From NCBI RefSeq assembly GCF_000271305.1, contig NZ_AKGD01000002.1, positions 186,001 through 250,000 on the forward strand: a stretch of DNA of 64,000 bases. Reading direction: 5' to 3'. A program made the translations under genes and the position numbers. The notes below the pieces were generated by a model that was not told the origin of the DNA, made no database searches, and saw only the letters and a list, made by a program, of their open reading frames with translations. Numbering within the stretch: position 1 is the stretch's first letter; every line of letters starts with the position of its first letter. Shown piece by piece: positions 32,792-41,527 of the stretch. The DNA comes from Hydrocarboniphaga effusa AP103. Its GTDB lineage: Bacteria > Pseudomonadota > Gammaproteobacteria > Nevskiales > Nevskiaceae.

Positions 32792-35440
32792 ATGAAAAAG
32801 GTCACCAACGCCGGCCTGCGAACGCAGGGGAATTCGCACCGGCCACCGTCGCGGATTCGCGCCTGGTGCCTGGCGCTGCTGCTCGCGGGCTGCGGCGGCA
32901 GCAACTCGCCGGATGGTCCGCCGTCGTCGCCACAGGCGGCGCTGCCGCCCGAGGCGAGCTGCGTGCTCGAAAGCCCGGCGCTCGCGGTCGGCACCACGCC
33001 CGAGCTGACCGTCAACGGCACCACCTACACGCGCAGCCACGTGCCCGACGCGCCGGGCCCGCTCGAGCTGCCGCGCAAGGACGTCGGGCCGGCGCCCGAA
33101 GGCCCCTGCCGCGACAGCCGGCGGTTTCGTTTCGGCAGCGGCCTCTACGACACCACCGGCCCGATCGGCGGGCAGCCGACCGGCCACGCCGACCTCGCCG
33201 GCATGGTGCTGCCGCCGCAGCCGCAGATCGGCATCCACACGCGGTTGTACGCGCGTGCATTCGTGATCGAGTCGCCGTGCAACGGCAAGCGCGTGGTCTA
33301 CGTCTCCGACGATCACACCTTCTCGACCGCGCTGGTGCGCCAGGAAGTGCTCAAGCGCCTCGCCGCGGACGCCAGCCTCGGCGGCAAGTACACGGGCGAC
33401 AACGTGATGCTCTCGGCCACGCACACGCATGCGGCGGGTGGCGGCTACGGCGATCCGACCGTGTTGCCGGCGCTGCCGGCCGGCGTGCCGCAGGTGTTCA
33501 TCGACGTCTACAGCTACGCGCAGTCGCTCGCGCTGAGCGTGAGTCCGTTCGACGCCGACAATTTCGAAGCGATCGTCGACGGCATCACGCGCGCGATCGT
33601 GCGCGCGCACCGCAATCTCGAGGCGCATCCGCAGAGTGCTTCGATCAAGCTGTCGATCGGCGAGCTGCTCGATGCCAACCGCAGCCGCGATCCGCCGGCC
33701 TATCGGCAGAACGCGCCGAGCGAACGCGCGCGCTACGTCAACAAGGCCGGCAACGAGGTCGAGGTCGACAAGCGCTTCCTGCAGCTCACTTTCGTGCGTG
33801 ACGACGGCAGCGCGGCCGGCGTGCTGAACTGGTTCGGCGTGCATCCGACCGTCATGGGCAATCACGGACTGATGATCTCGGCCGACAACAAGGGCGAGGC
33901 CTCACTGGGCTTCGAAAAGCTCATGCGCACGCGCTACCTGCCCGATGCGACGGCCGGCGACGGCGCGGCCGACAACTTCGTCGCCGCGTTCGCGCAGACC
34001 GACGAAGGCAATTCGGTGCCCGATCTGTTCATCTTCGACAAGGATCTGAACGGCAGCGACGCGCCCGGCGAAGGCGTGCCGTATCGCTATCGGCTCGGCA
34101 CCGACGACCCCTACGATTTCGACACGCCGTACTACGAGCGCGGACTGCCCAAAGCCTCCGCGATCTTCGGCACCAAGCAGCTCGCGCAGGCGCTGCGCCA
34201 GTACGGGCAGGGCGATGCGCTCAAGGGACCGGTGGACTTCCGTTTGTTCTACGTCGACATGGCGGCGGTGACGATCGACGATCCGACGGTCACCGAGCGA
34301 TCGACCTTCGCCGACCTGCCGGCCGAGCTGTATCCGGAGCAGCGCAATACCTGCACCGGTGCGGTGGGCCTCGGCAAGCTCGTCGGCGGTGCCAACGGGC
34401 CTGCGTTCGGTGCGGCCGGCTTCGCCTGCGTGGTCGATGCGCCGGTGGATGTCGGCAACGATCTGCGCAATCACTACAACGGCCTGTTCAACGGCAGCGG
34501 CTCGATCACCGCCGTGGTCGAGGGCAACAAGATCAACGTGCCGGTCAACGGCGTCGCGCTCTACAGCCTCGTGACGCCCGTGCTGTGCACCGCGCAGCTG
34601 CTGATGCCGCAGTACCAATGCCAGCGCGAGAAAGTGGTGGTCACCGAGTTCGGTGCGGGCCCGGCGCCGATCCAGCTGTTCCGCATCGGCAATCTCGCGA
34701 TTCTCGGCGTGCCGTGGGAAGTGACCACGATGGCCGGTCGCCGGCTGCGCGAGACGGTGCTCGACGTGCTCGCGCCCGTGGGCATCGACACCGTGGTCAT
34801 TGCGGGATTGTCGAACGCCTATCTCGACTACATGACCACGCGCGAGGAATACGCGGCGCAGCTCTACGAAGGCGCTTCGACCAACTACGGTCCCTGGCAG
34901 CTCGCCGCTGCGCAGCAGCAGGCGCGCAAGCTCGCGTTGACGATGGCGTCGAACACGCCCGCGCCGGCCGGCGTCGCTCCGGAGGCGTTGGCGCTGGGCC
35001 CGGCCTCGCCGGTCACCACCGATGCGGCGGCCCAATTCGGTGCCGTGGTCGACGATGCGCAGCCGAGCTACGCGCGCGGGCAGACCGTCGAAGTGAGCTT
35101 CGTCGGCGGCTACCCGGGCAACGATCTCAAGCGCATGTCCTCGTACCTGTTCGTCGAGCGCCAGCAGGGCGACGGCTGGGTGACGGTGGCCACCGACAAG
35201 GATCCCGAGCTCATGTTCATCTGGGACGGCCGCACGCACCTGGTGTCGACGCTCGGCCACTACATCGCGAACTCCGAGAACCGCGCGGTGTGGACGATTC
35301 CGCGCGACGCCCCGGCCGGGCGGTATCGCATCCGCCACGAGGGTGTGTCACGGGCCTCGGCGGATAGCGCGCCGGTGCCGTATACCGGCATCAGCGCGAC
35401 CTTCGAGCTCGGCGGTGCGCCGGCGCAGTGCGCGCAATAG
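32792..35440 (+). CDS. lipoprotein neutral ceramidase
   Basis: 882 residues, larger than usual for the family. Lipobox LLAGC with Cys34, so it is a lipoprotein facing the periplasm or cell surface. The catalytic domain has SATHTHAAGGGYGDP, NWFGVHPTVMGNHG and GLSNAYLDYMTTREEYAAQLYEGASTNYGP. A C-terminal domain after residue 760 (TVEVSFVGGYPGNDLKRMSSYLFVERQ) is the Ig-like ceramidase C-terminal domain. It should hydrolyse extracellular or outer-leaflet ceramide-type lipids. Divergent from the tetR operon. ATG at 32792 follows GGGA; the longer upstream frame runs through the operator. Confidence 0.92.
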   Translation: MKKVTNAGLRTQGNSHRPPSRIRAWCLALLLAGCGGSNSPDGPPSSPQAALPPEASCVLESPALAVGTTPELTVNGTTYTRSHVPDAPGPLELPRKDVGPAPEGPCRDSRRFRFGSGLYDTTGPIGGQPTGHADLAGMVLPPQPQIGIHTRLYARAFVIESPCNGKRVVYVSDDHTFSTALVRQEVLKRLAADASLGGKYTGDNVMLSATHTHAAGGGYGDPTVLPALPAGVPQVFIDVYSYAQSLALSVSPFDADNFEAIVDGITRAIVRAHRNLEAHPQSASIKLSIGELLDANRSRDPPAYRQNAPSERARYVNKAGNEVEVDKRFLQLTFVRDDGSAAGVLNWFGVHPTVMGNHGLMISADNKGEASLGFEKLMRTRYLPDATAGDGAADNFVAAFAQTDEGNSVPDLFIFDKDLNGSDAPGEGVPYRYRLGTDDPYDFDTPYYERGLPKASAIFGTKQLAQALRQYGQGDALKGPVDFRLFYVDMAAVTIDDPTVTERSTFADLPAELYPEQRNTCTGAVGLGKLVGGANGPAFGAAGFACVVDAPVDVGNDLRNHYNGLFNGSGSITAVVEGNKINVPVNGVALYSLVTPVLCTAQLLMPQYQCQREKVVVTEFGAGPAPIQLFRIGNLAILGVPWEVTTMAGRRLRETVLDVLAPVGIDTVVIAGLSNAYLDYMTTREEYAAQLYEGASTNYGPWQLAAAQQQARKLALTMASNTPAPAGVAPEALALGPASPVTTDAAAQFGAVVDDAQPSYARGQTVEVSFVGGYPGNDLKRMSSYLFVERQQGDGWVTVATDKDPELMFIWDGRTHLVSTLGHYIANSENRAVWTIPRDAPAGRYRIRHEGVSRASADSAPVPYTGISATFELGGAPAQCAQ

Positions 35441-35609
35441 GAATGCAAATCGGAAGGCCGCCCCGGGCACCGCCGCGACGAGCTCGGGACGGCTGAAATC
35501 GGGAAATGCTCCCGGTCCATCGTGGTGTCGGTTGCGGGACACTCGCGGTGTACCGATGCGACCGTTGGAGCTTGCATGACCCGAAATCTGCCCGCGATGG
35601 CGATCGTCC

Positions 35610-37031
35610 GTGCCTGACCTGCTTCCGCCCGTGCAGGCCGATGCGATCGACGGCCTGATCGCCAAGGCCGGACAGCGGCGGCGCTCGCGCTTCGATCTCA
35701 AGCGGCGGCTGTCGATCTCGATCGCGGGCCTGCTGGTGATCGTGCTCGGACTTTCGGTTGCGGCGGTGCTGCGCAATTCCGCCCAGTCGGTACGGGGCGA
35801 GATCGAGGCAGTGATGCGGCTCGCGGACCGGCTCGTCGGCCAGGATATCGCGAGCGCAGCGGCTCGCGGTGACGAAGCGGGCTGGAACGCGCTGCTCGAC
35901 GTGCTCGACGACAGCCGCCATCTCTGCGTGCAGCGCACGCGCGCCGCACGGCCTTCCAACTGCCCGGCCCCGATGCCCGCCGAAGTGCCGCGCTGGTTCT
36001 CGCACACGGTGGCGCCGCCGACCCTCGAACTGCGACGCGAATTCATCGCGAGCGATGGTCGCGTGCTCCACGCGGTGATCCGCGCCGATGCGGCCGACGA
36101 AGTGCTCGAAGCCTGGAGCGAAGCGAGGCCGCTGCTGACCGCGATCGCGCTGATCGGCTTTCTGATCAACGCCATCGTCGTCGTCACCGTCTGGTTCTTC
36201 CTGCGCCCGGTCGATGCGATCCGGCAGGCCATCGTGCGCATGAGCCGCGGCGAGCTGCAGCCGCAGCTGCCCCGCGCCGCGACGCCCGAGCTCGGCGGCA
36301 TCGTCGAGGGGCTGGTCGATCTCGGCACGCGCCTGCGCCAGGCTCGCGAGGACAAGCACAGGCTGCTGCGGCGCAATCTCGAATTGCAGGAGAGCGAGCG
36401 CTCCGCGATCGCGCGCGAACTGCAGGACGAACTTGGCCAGGGCCTCGCCATCATCGACGCCAACGTGAGCCTGTTGCAGCAAAGTCTCGACGAAGACGCG
36501 CAATCGCAGGCGGAGTCTCAGCAAACGCTGCTGCTGATCCGCGACAGCGTCGCCGACTGCTGCGACCGCCTGCGCGCGATGCTCGTGCAGCTGCGTCCAT
36601 CGGGCCTATCCGAATTCGGGCTTGGCTATGCCTTGCAAAGCCTGATCGGCAACTGGGAGCGGCATTGCCCGCACATTCGCTTCGAATCGCAGGTCGATCC
36701 GAACGCCGCGCCCGACGATGCGCTCACACAGGTTTACGTGTATCGGGTCGCCCAGGAAGCGTTGACCAACGCGGTGCGGCACTCGGGTGCGCGGCACGTT
36801 CGCATGGAATTCGGCACCGCACGCGGAGAGCCGGTGTGCCTGCGGATCGTCGACGACGGCGCCGGCCTGCGCGAAACGCGCCGGTCGCGCAAAGGGCATG
36901 GCTTGCGCGGCATTCGCGAGCGAGCCGAAGCGCTCGGCGCGGTGCTCGATCTGCAATCGCCACCGAGCGGCGGCACGCAGCTGGAGCTGTGGTTGCCGGA
37001 CAGCGTGATGCAGGTTTCGAGGTTGGGGTGA
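35610..37031 (+). CDS. sensor histidine kinase-like protein without phospho-acceptor His
   Basis: 473 residues. Two membrane helices (about 34-55 and 173-196) frame a periplasmic domain with two Cys (LCVQ..., SNCP). HAMP follows, then a HisKA_3-type dimerisation helix and an intact HATPase_c with EALTNAVRHSG, DDGAGL and GHGLRGIRERA. The HisKA_3 motif is normally ARELHDE; here it is ARELQDE with Gln272, codon CAG at 36423-36425. No response regulator is adjacent. Either a pseudokinase/phosphatase-like sensor or a partner of another kinase. GTG start. Confidence 0.85.
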   Translation: MPDLLPPVQADAIDGLIAKAGQRRRSRFDLKRRLSISIAGLLVIVLGLSVAAVLRNSAQSVRGEIEAVMRLADRLVGQDIASAAARGDEAGWNALLDVLDDSRHLCVQRTRAARPSNCPAPMPAEVPRWFSHTVAPPTLELRREFIASDGRVLHAVIRADAADEVLEAWSEARPLLTAIALIGFLINAIVVVTVWFFLRPVDAIRQAIVRMSRGELQPQLPRAATPELGGIVEGLVDLGTRLRQAREDKHRLLRRNLELQESERSAIARELQDELGQGLAIIDANVSLLQQSLDEDAQSQAESQQTLLLIRDSVADCCDRLRAMLVQLRPSGLSEFGLGYALQSLIGNWERHCPHIRFESQVDPNAAPDDALTQVYVYRVAQEALTNAVRHSGARHVRMEFGTARGEPVCLRIVDDGAGLRETRRSRKGHGLRGIRERAEALGAVLDLQSPPSGGTQLELWLPDSVMQVSRLG

Positions 37032-37066
37032 GACGAATGTGGAGTGGGCCCGCGCGCATCGCGGAT

Positions 37067-37178
37067 CCTCTCTCCCGCTTGCGGGAGAGAGTCCCGCCGA
37101 AGGCGGGGAGAGAGGGTAAGCCCGAGAAAGTGCGCTCACCTTCCCGCCAGCCCCTCTCCCGCAGGCGAGAGAGGGGAC
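37067..37178. repeat. composite hairpin repeat, copy 1
   Basis: Two or three short hairpins: CTCTCTCCCGC/GCGGGAGAGAG, then TCCCGCC/GGCGGGGA, a spacer, and CCCCTCTC/GAGAGAGGGG. It lies after the sensor kinase-like gene and before the convergent lipoprotein hydrolase. REP-like extragenic element; it could also slow transcription. Confidence 0.85.
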
Positions 37179-37244
37179 CGCATCTAGCGCGTAGCTTTCC
37201 CGGGTTTTGTGTCACCGCACAACAGGAGCGGGGCGGCTCCACCG

Positions 37245-39197
37245 CTACTGCAACAACCGGCTCCCCGAATACTCTCCCGGCACCAGGATCGGCAGCTGCA
37301 CGTCGCTGAGCTCGACGCTGTATGGATTCACGTACAGCAAGCCCAGCACCGGCTCCAGCGCCGAGGTGATCGGCGGAATCGGCGTGCCCGCGATGTAGTT
37401 GACGATGCCCGTGAGTCCCGACAAGCCTTCGGCGCTGACGATCGCGGCGTACTGGATATGCTGCGGATACAGCAGCAGGCCCACCTGGTCGCCGTCCTGC
37501 AGGCGCTCGCCGATCGCGGGCAGCAGGATGCGATCGTCCTCGGCGATGTTGCGATTGTTCGTGTGCTCGCCCTCGACGAACGGCGTCAGCTGATCGTCGA
37601 CGAGGATGGTCTGCGAGCCGCGCTTGATGCCCACGCCGACGAAGGCATTGGTGCTCTGGTTCGGCAGCGCGGGCGAGCCGCGCAGCACCGTGATCCTGGC
37701 GATCGTCGGTGCTCCGGCGAGCACCTTGTCGTTGCCCGTGATCGTCGTCACCGGCACGAAGGTCGGCGAGATCGCAGCGGCGGCGACGGACGCCGTCGCG
37801 GTCGCGAGCGTCGCCGGCACCGAGCCGCTGCCGCTCAGCGCTCCGACCGGAAAACGCTCGAGCGCGAGGCCCACGTCGGCGGCCGGAGCGCCACGCGTGT
37901 CGGCGACCGACAGGCAGATCTTCGGCAACGCATCGTAGGCTGCGGAATCGATGTGCTTGAGGTGATGATCGAACCAGCCGAGCACCGCGGCCACGCCGGT
38001 CACGCTGCCGCAATTGGCGTTGCCTTCGATCTGGTTCGCGAGCGGATTCATGTGCCCGCCTTCGGTCGAGATCAGGCGCACGTCGCCACCGGCTTCCGAA
38101 AAGTAGCGGTGGTTCCAGTACGCTTCGGTGAGATTGAACAGCACGTCGCGATTGCCCTGCACGAACAGCGCGGGAACCTTGCGCAGCCTGGCATCGCGCT
38201 CACCGAACCCCCAGCCCTGGCCGGCTTTCTGCTGGCGGCGGAAGTAGTTCATGCCATGCGTGTCGAAGAACGGAATCATCTCGGCTTCGCTCACCGCTCG
38301 CGGCCTGGCAGTGGGGCGCGAGACCGCGGCGACCAGGTCGGCGCGCGAGCGCACGTTGTAGGCGCCCAGGCCGAACGGGCCGATGGTGTTGCAGAGCGTC
38401 GCCACGATCGGCGTGTTGCTGACGCCGCCGGTGAGCGCGAGCACGCAAAGCAGCCCGCCGAAGCCGAGCTTGAGCGAATCACCCGGCATCAGGCTGTAGA
38501 GCAGGCCGTGCCAGGTGCCGTTCGGCACGATCGCATCGATGCGCGGATCGATCGCCGCGAGCGGCATCTGAAACGCCCCGCCGTAGCTGTAGCCGAGCGT
38601 GCCGACCTTGATGTCGCGCTCGATGCCGGTGCCGCTCTGGCGCAGGATGCCGAATTCGTCGGCGTGGTCGTAGGCCCAATCGAGCAACGCGCGCGCGTCC
38701 TGGGTTTCGGCCGCCGGATCGATGATGCGCGCGTTGGCGTTGGTCGATTCGCCGTGCCCGCGCTCATCGAAGCTGATCACCACGTAGCCGTGATACGGCA
38801 GCGCCTGCGTGAGTTGATCCATCGACGGGAAATGCGGCGACTCCGGATGCAGCGTGCCATCGGTTGCGAGCGCGGTTTCGCGCGTTCCACCATAACCGTG
38901 GCTTTGCAGCACCACCGGAAACGCATCGCCGGCGCAGCGCGCGGGCGTCATCACGGTGTAGAAGATCTCGGTGGTCGCGGCGGGATTCGCGGTCGGATCG
39001 GGGTCCGAAGGCGAGGCGATGACGAGGCTGTGCTGCGTGGCGGCAGGCGGCATCGGCGTGTCGCAGCTCGGCGTCAGCGTGCCGCCGTCTCCGCCGCCGA
39101 CGTCGGCGTCGTCGGGGCTGTTGGACGAACAGCCCGTGATCGCGACGAAGGCTCCGACCATCAGGCTCAGCAATACGGCAGAGGCTGGCTTGCGCAT
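37245..39197 (-). CDS. lipoprotein alpha/beta hydrolase (CocE/S15-like)
   Basis: 650 residues. Signal sequence and lipobox ITGC with Cys23. The alpha/beta core contains SHGYGGTRE (oxyanion region), DERGHGES and nucleophile GYSYGG with Ser204, resembling X-Pro dipeptidyl-peptidase S15/CocE-type hydrolases. A C-terminal beta-rich domain follows. It is an outer-membrane or periplasmic hydrolase; ester or peptide substrate unknown. It ends 66 bases after a hairpin repeat. No partner genes on the same strand. Confidence 0.85.
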   Translation of the reverse strand: MRKPASAVLLSLMVGAFVAITGCSSNSPDDADVGGGDGGTLTPSCDTPMPPAATQHSLVIASPSDPDPTANPAATTEIFYTVMTPARCAGDAFPVVLQSHGYGGTRETALATDGTLHPESPHFPSMDQLTQALPYHGYVVISFDERGHGESTNANARIIDPAAETQDARALLDWAYDHADEFGILRQSGTGIERDIKVGTLGYSYGGAFQMPLAAIDPRIDAIVPNGTWHGLLYSLMPGDSLKLGFGGLLCVLALTGGVSNTPIVATLCNTIGPFGLGAYNVRSRADLVAAVSRPTARPRAVSEAEMIPFFDTHGMNYFRRQQKAGQGWGFGERDARLRKVPALFVQGNRDVLFNLTEAYWNHRYFSEAGGDVRLISTEGGHMNPLANQIEGNANCGSVTGVAAVLGWFDHHLKHIDSAAYDALPKICLSVADTRGAPAADVGLALERFPVGALSGSGSVPATLATATASVAAAAISPTFVPVTTITGNDKVLAGAPTIARITVLRGSPALPNQSTNAFVGVGIKRGSQTILVDDQLTPFVEGEHTNNRNIAEDDRILLPAIGERLQDGDQVGLLLYPQHIQYAAIVSAEGLSGLTGIVNYIAGTPIPPITSALEPVLGLLYVNPYSVELSDVQLPILVPGEYSGSRLLQ

Positions 39198-39330
39198 CTG
39201 CGTTCTCCTCTTGTCATCGTTATGTCACGCAGTATGGCGCGGGTTTTTCGTGCTGAGCCCGGTATCAGGTCGGCATGAGCTGTTTTTGCGGGTGTGGCTC
39301 AAGCAGCGTGCTGAGCGAAGCGGTTGACGT

Positions 39331-39466
39331 TCCTCTCCCCCGCTTGCGGGAGAGAGTCCCTGCGAAGCAGGGGAGAGAGGGTTCGCTCGGGAGCGTGAGC
39401 GTATTTTTCAGGCTTTCCCTCTCCCGGCTCTTCGAGCCACCCTCTCCCACAAGTGGGAGAGGGGAC
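39331..39466. repeat. composite hairpin repeat, copy 2
   Basis: CTCTCCCCCGCTTGCGGGAGAGAG hairpin (39333-39356), CCCTGC/GCAGGG arm, spacer GTGAGCGTATTTTTCAGGCT, then CCCTCTCCCACAAGTGGGAGAGGG. It lies in the gap between the lipoprotein hydrolase start (39197) and the YIP1 gene stop (39526); the remaining bases hold no recognisable gene. Confidence 0.85.
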
Positions 39467-39525
39467 AAACAAAAAGCCCTTCGAATTCGCGAGAACTCGA
39501 AGGGCTCGATCGAAGCGCGCTGCGC

Positions 39526-40032
39526 CTACGGCGCGAGCAGATACAGAATCAGCAGATTCACCAGCCAGCCGATCAGCACCACCACCACCGCCCGCCAGGT
39601 GTCCTTGTAGTCGAGCGCCTGGCGCACGGCGATGATCATCGCGACGAGCATCCAGATGTTGACGGCCAGCATGATGATCCAGCCGACCACCGGGATGAAG
39701 CCGAAGACGCGCAGCACGCCCGGGGTCTGCGCGAAGCCGGTGGTGCGGGCCACTTCGCCCCAGTCCGAGCTGGTCTGCGGCTCGGCGAGCATCTTGGTGC
39801 CGATAAGCCAGATCACGGCGGCCCAGATGGCCCAGCCGAGCACGGCGCCGACGATGCCGGTGGCGATGCCGGCAATGCCGTTGTAGCCCATGCCGCCGAT
39901 GCCGAGCGCGATCGAGGCGATCACGACGACGGTCAAGGCCTGGAAAGTGGCCGAACGATCGGCCTCCACTTCTTCGTAAGTCGCGACGTTGAGCCGGGCC
40001 GCGCCCAGCATGCGATCGGTGAAGCTCGCCAT
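39526..40032 (-). CDS. YIP1 family membrane protein
   Basis: 168 residues, about five membrane helices with the YIP1 pattern (LGIGGMGYNGIAGIATGIVGAVLGWAIWAAVIWLIG; FAQTPGVLRVFGFIPVVGWIIML). Function in bacteria is unknown. The short cytoplasmic N-terminus (MASFTDRMLGAARLNVATYEEVEAD) is typical. AGGAGG just before the ATG. Confidence 0.85.
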   Translation of the reverse strand: MASFTDRMLGAARLNVATYEEVEADRSATFQALTVVVIASIALGIGGMGYNGIAGIATGIVGAVLGWAIWAAVIWLIGTKMLAEPQTSSDWGEVARTTGFAQTPGVLRVFGFIPVVGWIIMLAVNIWMLVAMIIAVRQALDYKDTWRAVVVVLIGWLVNLLILYLLAP

Positions 40033-40138
40033 GAATTCCTCCTTGGTCGGTGCCGGCGTGCGAGAAACGCGTTTCGGACAGTTGCCGAAAATTGCGGTCC
40101 ACCCCGATTCTGGCTGCTTTAGCTGAACCTCGGCCTGT

Positions 40139-40363
40139 CTAAGCGGAGTCTATTGTCTCGGGGCCCTCTTCGCCCGTGTGTTCATCGCCAGGCTCGCGGC
40201 GCAAGCCATCGAGCTTGCGATGGGCCTCCTCCATCTGCGCGGCTTCGAGCTGCTTCTGTTCCTTGGTGCGACCGAAGCGCACGCGATTTTCGGCCGCCTG
40301 CGCCTGGGCCTGCTCGCGTGCCTTGCGCTTGCGCGCCTTGTTGAAGTTGATGATCTCGGCCAT
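40139..40363 (-). CDS. DUF4169 family protein
   Basis: 74 residues, highly charged and helical, opening MAEIINFNKARKRKAREQAQAQAAENRVRFGRTK, the DUF4169 signature. Function unknown. The C-terminal part is acidic (EPGDEHTGEEGPE). No membrane segment or signal. Confidence 0.88.
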   Translation of the reverse strand: MAEIINFNKARKRKAREQAQAQAAENRVRFGRTKEQKQLEAAQMEEAHRKLDGLRREPGDEHTGEEGPETIDSA

Positions 40364-40399
40364 GACCCATTGTGCTCCGTGTCGCCGGCAAAAGGCGCC

Positions 40400-40660
40400 T
40401 CAGCTGCGGCAGGGCGGCCCTGGAATCAGCGGCAAGCCGAGCGCCGCGCGCAGGCTCGCGGTGGCCTGCGTGCGCAGCGCCGGGCTCGCCGGATAACGCT
40501 GCACCCAATCGAGCAGATCGGCGATGTCCACCGCCTGCGTCCGCAGAATCGCGCGCGCCCGCTCCAGCGCCTCGCGCCCGGCCTCCTCGTCGAGAAACGC
40601 GCCGAGCGTTTCGACGAGCGAGGTCGGCAGCGAATCCGGCGGTGAATGCGCGCTGTCGAT
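40400..40660 (-). CDS. possible small helical protein, start unclear
   Basis: A minus-strand frame reads as about 85-90 residues with natural codon use and helical composition (SLVETLGAFLDEEAGREALERARAILRTQAVDIADLLDWVQRYPASPALR). It runs up to the TGA of the UPF0114 gene but has no ATG, GTG or TTG near the expected N-terminus; the preceding in-frame stop is at about 40708. It may start at a rare codon, be translationally coupled, or be a decayed gene. No family recognised. Coordinates of the 5' end are approximate. Confidence 0.35.
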   Translation of the reverse strand: MDSAHSPPDSLPTSLVETLGAFLDEEAGREALERARAILRTQAVDIADLLDWVQRYPASPALRTQATASLRAALGLPLIPGPPCRS

Positions 40661-40667
40661 GGCGGCC

Positions 40668-41273
40668 TCAGTGCCCGTCGCGCGGATGCTGAGACGCGAG
40701 CGCGTTCATGAGCTTGTCGGTGTAGGCGATGCCGATGGCCGAGGCGATGAACGCCAGGTGGATCAGCGTCTGCCACATGATGCCGGTCTCGCTGACGCGG
40801 CTGCAGGCGATGTCGGCCGCCACGCTCGCGCAGGACGGCAGCGCGCCCATGTTGCCGGCTTCGATGAAAGTCTTGAGCAGATGGATCGAGGAGATGCCGA
40901 TGATCGCCATCGCCAGCTTGACCTTGAGCACCGAGGCGTTGACGTGGCTGAGCCACTCGGGCTGGTCCGGATGGCCTTCGAGCCGCAGGCGCGAGACGAA
41001 GGTCTCGTAGCCGCCGACGATGACCATGACCAGCAGGTTCGAGATCATCACCACGTCGATGAGCCCGAGCACGATCAGCATCACGTCCTGTTCCTTGAAC
41101 GAGAAGGCCCCGTGCAGCAGGTGCCAGAGCTCCTTGACGAACAGCACGACATAGACCGCCTGGGCGACGATCAGTCCGAGGTACAGCGGCAGCTGCAGCC
41201 AGCGCGAGGAGAAGATCAGTGCGGGCAGCGGGTTCAGGCGAAAGGCTTCGGTATCGGACGTCGGATTACGCAT
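40668..41273 (-). CDS. UPF0114 family membrane protein (TIGR00645, YqhA-like)
   Basis: 201 residues with about three or four membrane helices. The family core is [32 protein letters not shown], followed by [22 protein letters not shown]. Function unknown; E. coli YqhA is the named relative. The ATG at 41271-41273 gives the normal N-terminus [11 protein letters not shown]; upstream in-frame residues are Pro/Cys-rich and non-family. Confidence 0.88.
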   Translation of the reverse strand: MRNPTSDTEAFRLNPLPALIFSSRWLQLPLYLGLIVAQAVYVVLFVKELWHLLHGAFSFKEQDVMLIVLGLIDVVMISNLLVMVIVGGYETFVSRLRLEGHPDQPEWLSHVNASVLKVKLAMAIIGISSIHLLKTFIEAGNMGALPSCASVAADIACSRVSETGIMWQTLIHLAFIASAIGIAYTDKLMNALASQHPRDGH

Positions 41274-41430
41274 CGGGGAGCAAGCGCAGGGGCAGGGAGG
41301 AGGCGAGGATTCTAGCCGCCGCAGACCAGGCTCGCGTGACATTGGGCAATCTGACCGCGGGGCGCCGTTTCAGGACGAGTTCATAGCCTGCCGGCATAGT
41401 CCCGAGCGGTGCCTGGAGCACCGCCGGGCG

Positions 41431-41454
41431 ATCGCGACACACATCGCGACACAC
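41431..41454. repeat. perfect 12-bp tandem duplication
   Basis: ATCGCGACACAC occurs twice head to tail (41431-41442, 41443-41454), about 75 bases before the dikinase operon. It may be a double regulator site or a slippage product. Confidence 0.7.
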
Positions 41455-41527
41455 AGGGAATGACGATCGTATCGCTCAGACAGTACGATCCGAACACAAG
41501 ATCCGAATCGACTCGCAGGGGGCTGGA

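Noticed and set aside
35610-37031. Complete two-component system
   Set aside because: No receiver-domain gene was found on either side, so only the sensor-like protein is reported.
37209-39278. 689-codon frame opposite the lipoprotein hydrolase
   Set aside because: Shadow of a gene with lipobox and nucleophile motif; starts inside a hairpin repeat.
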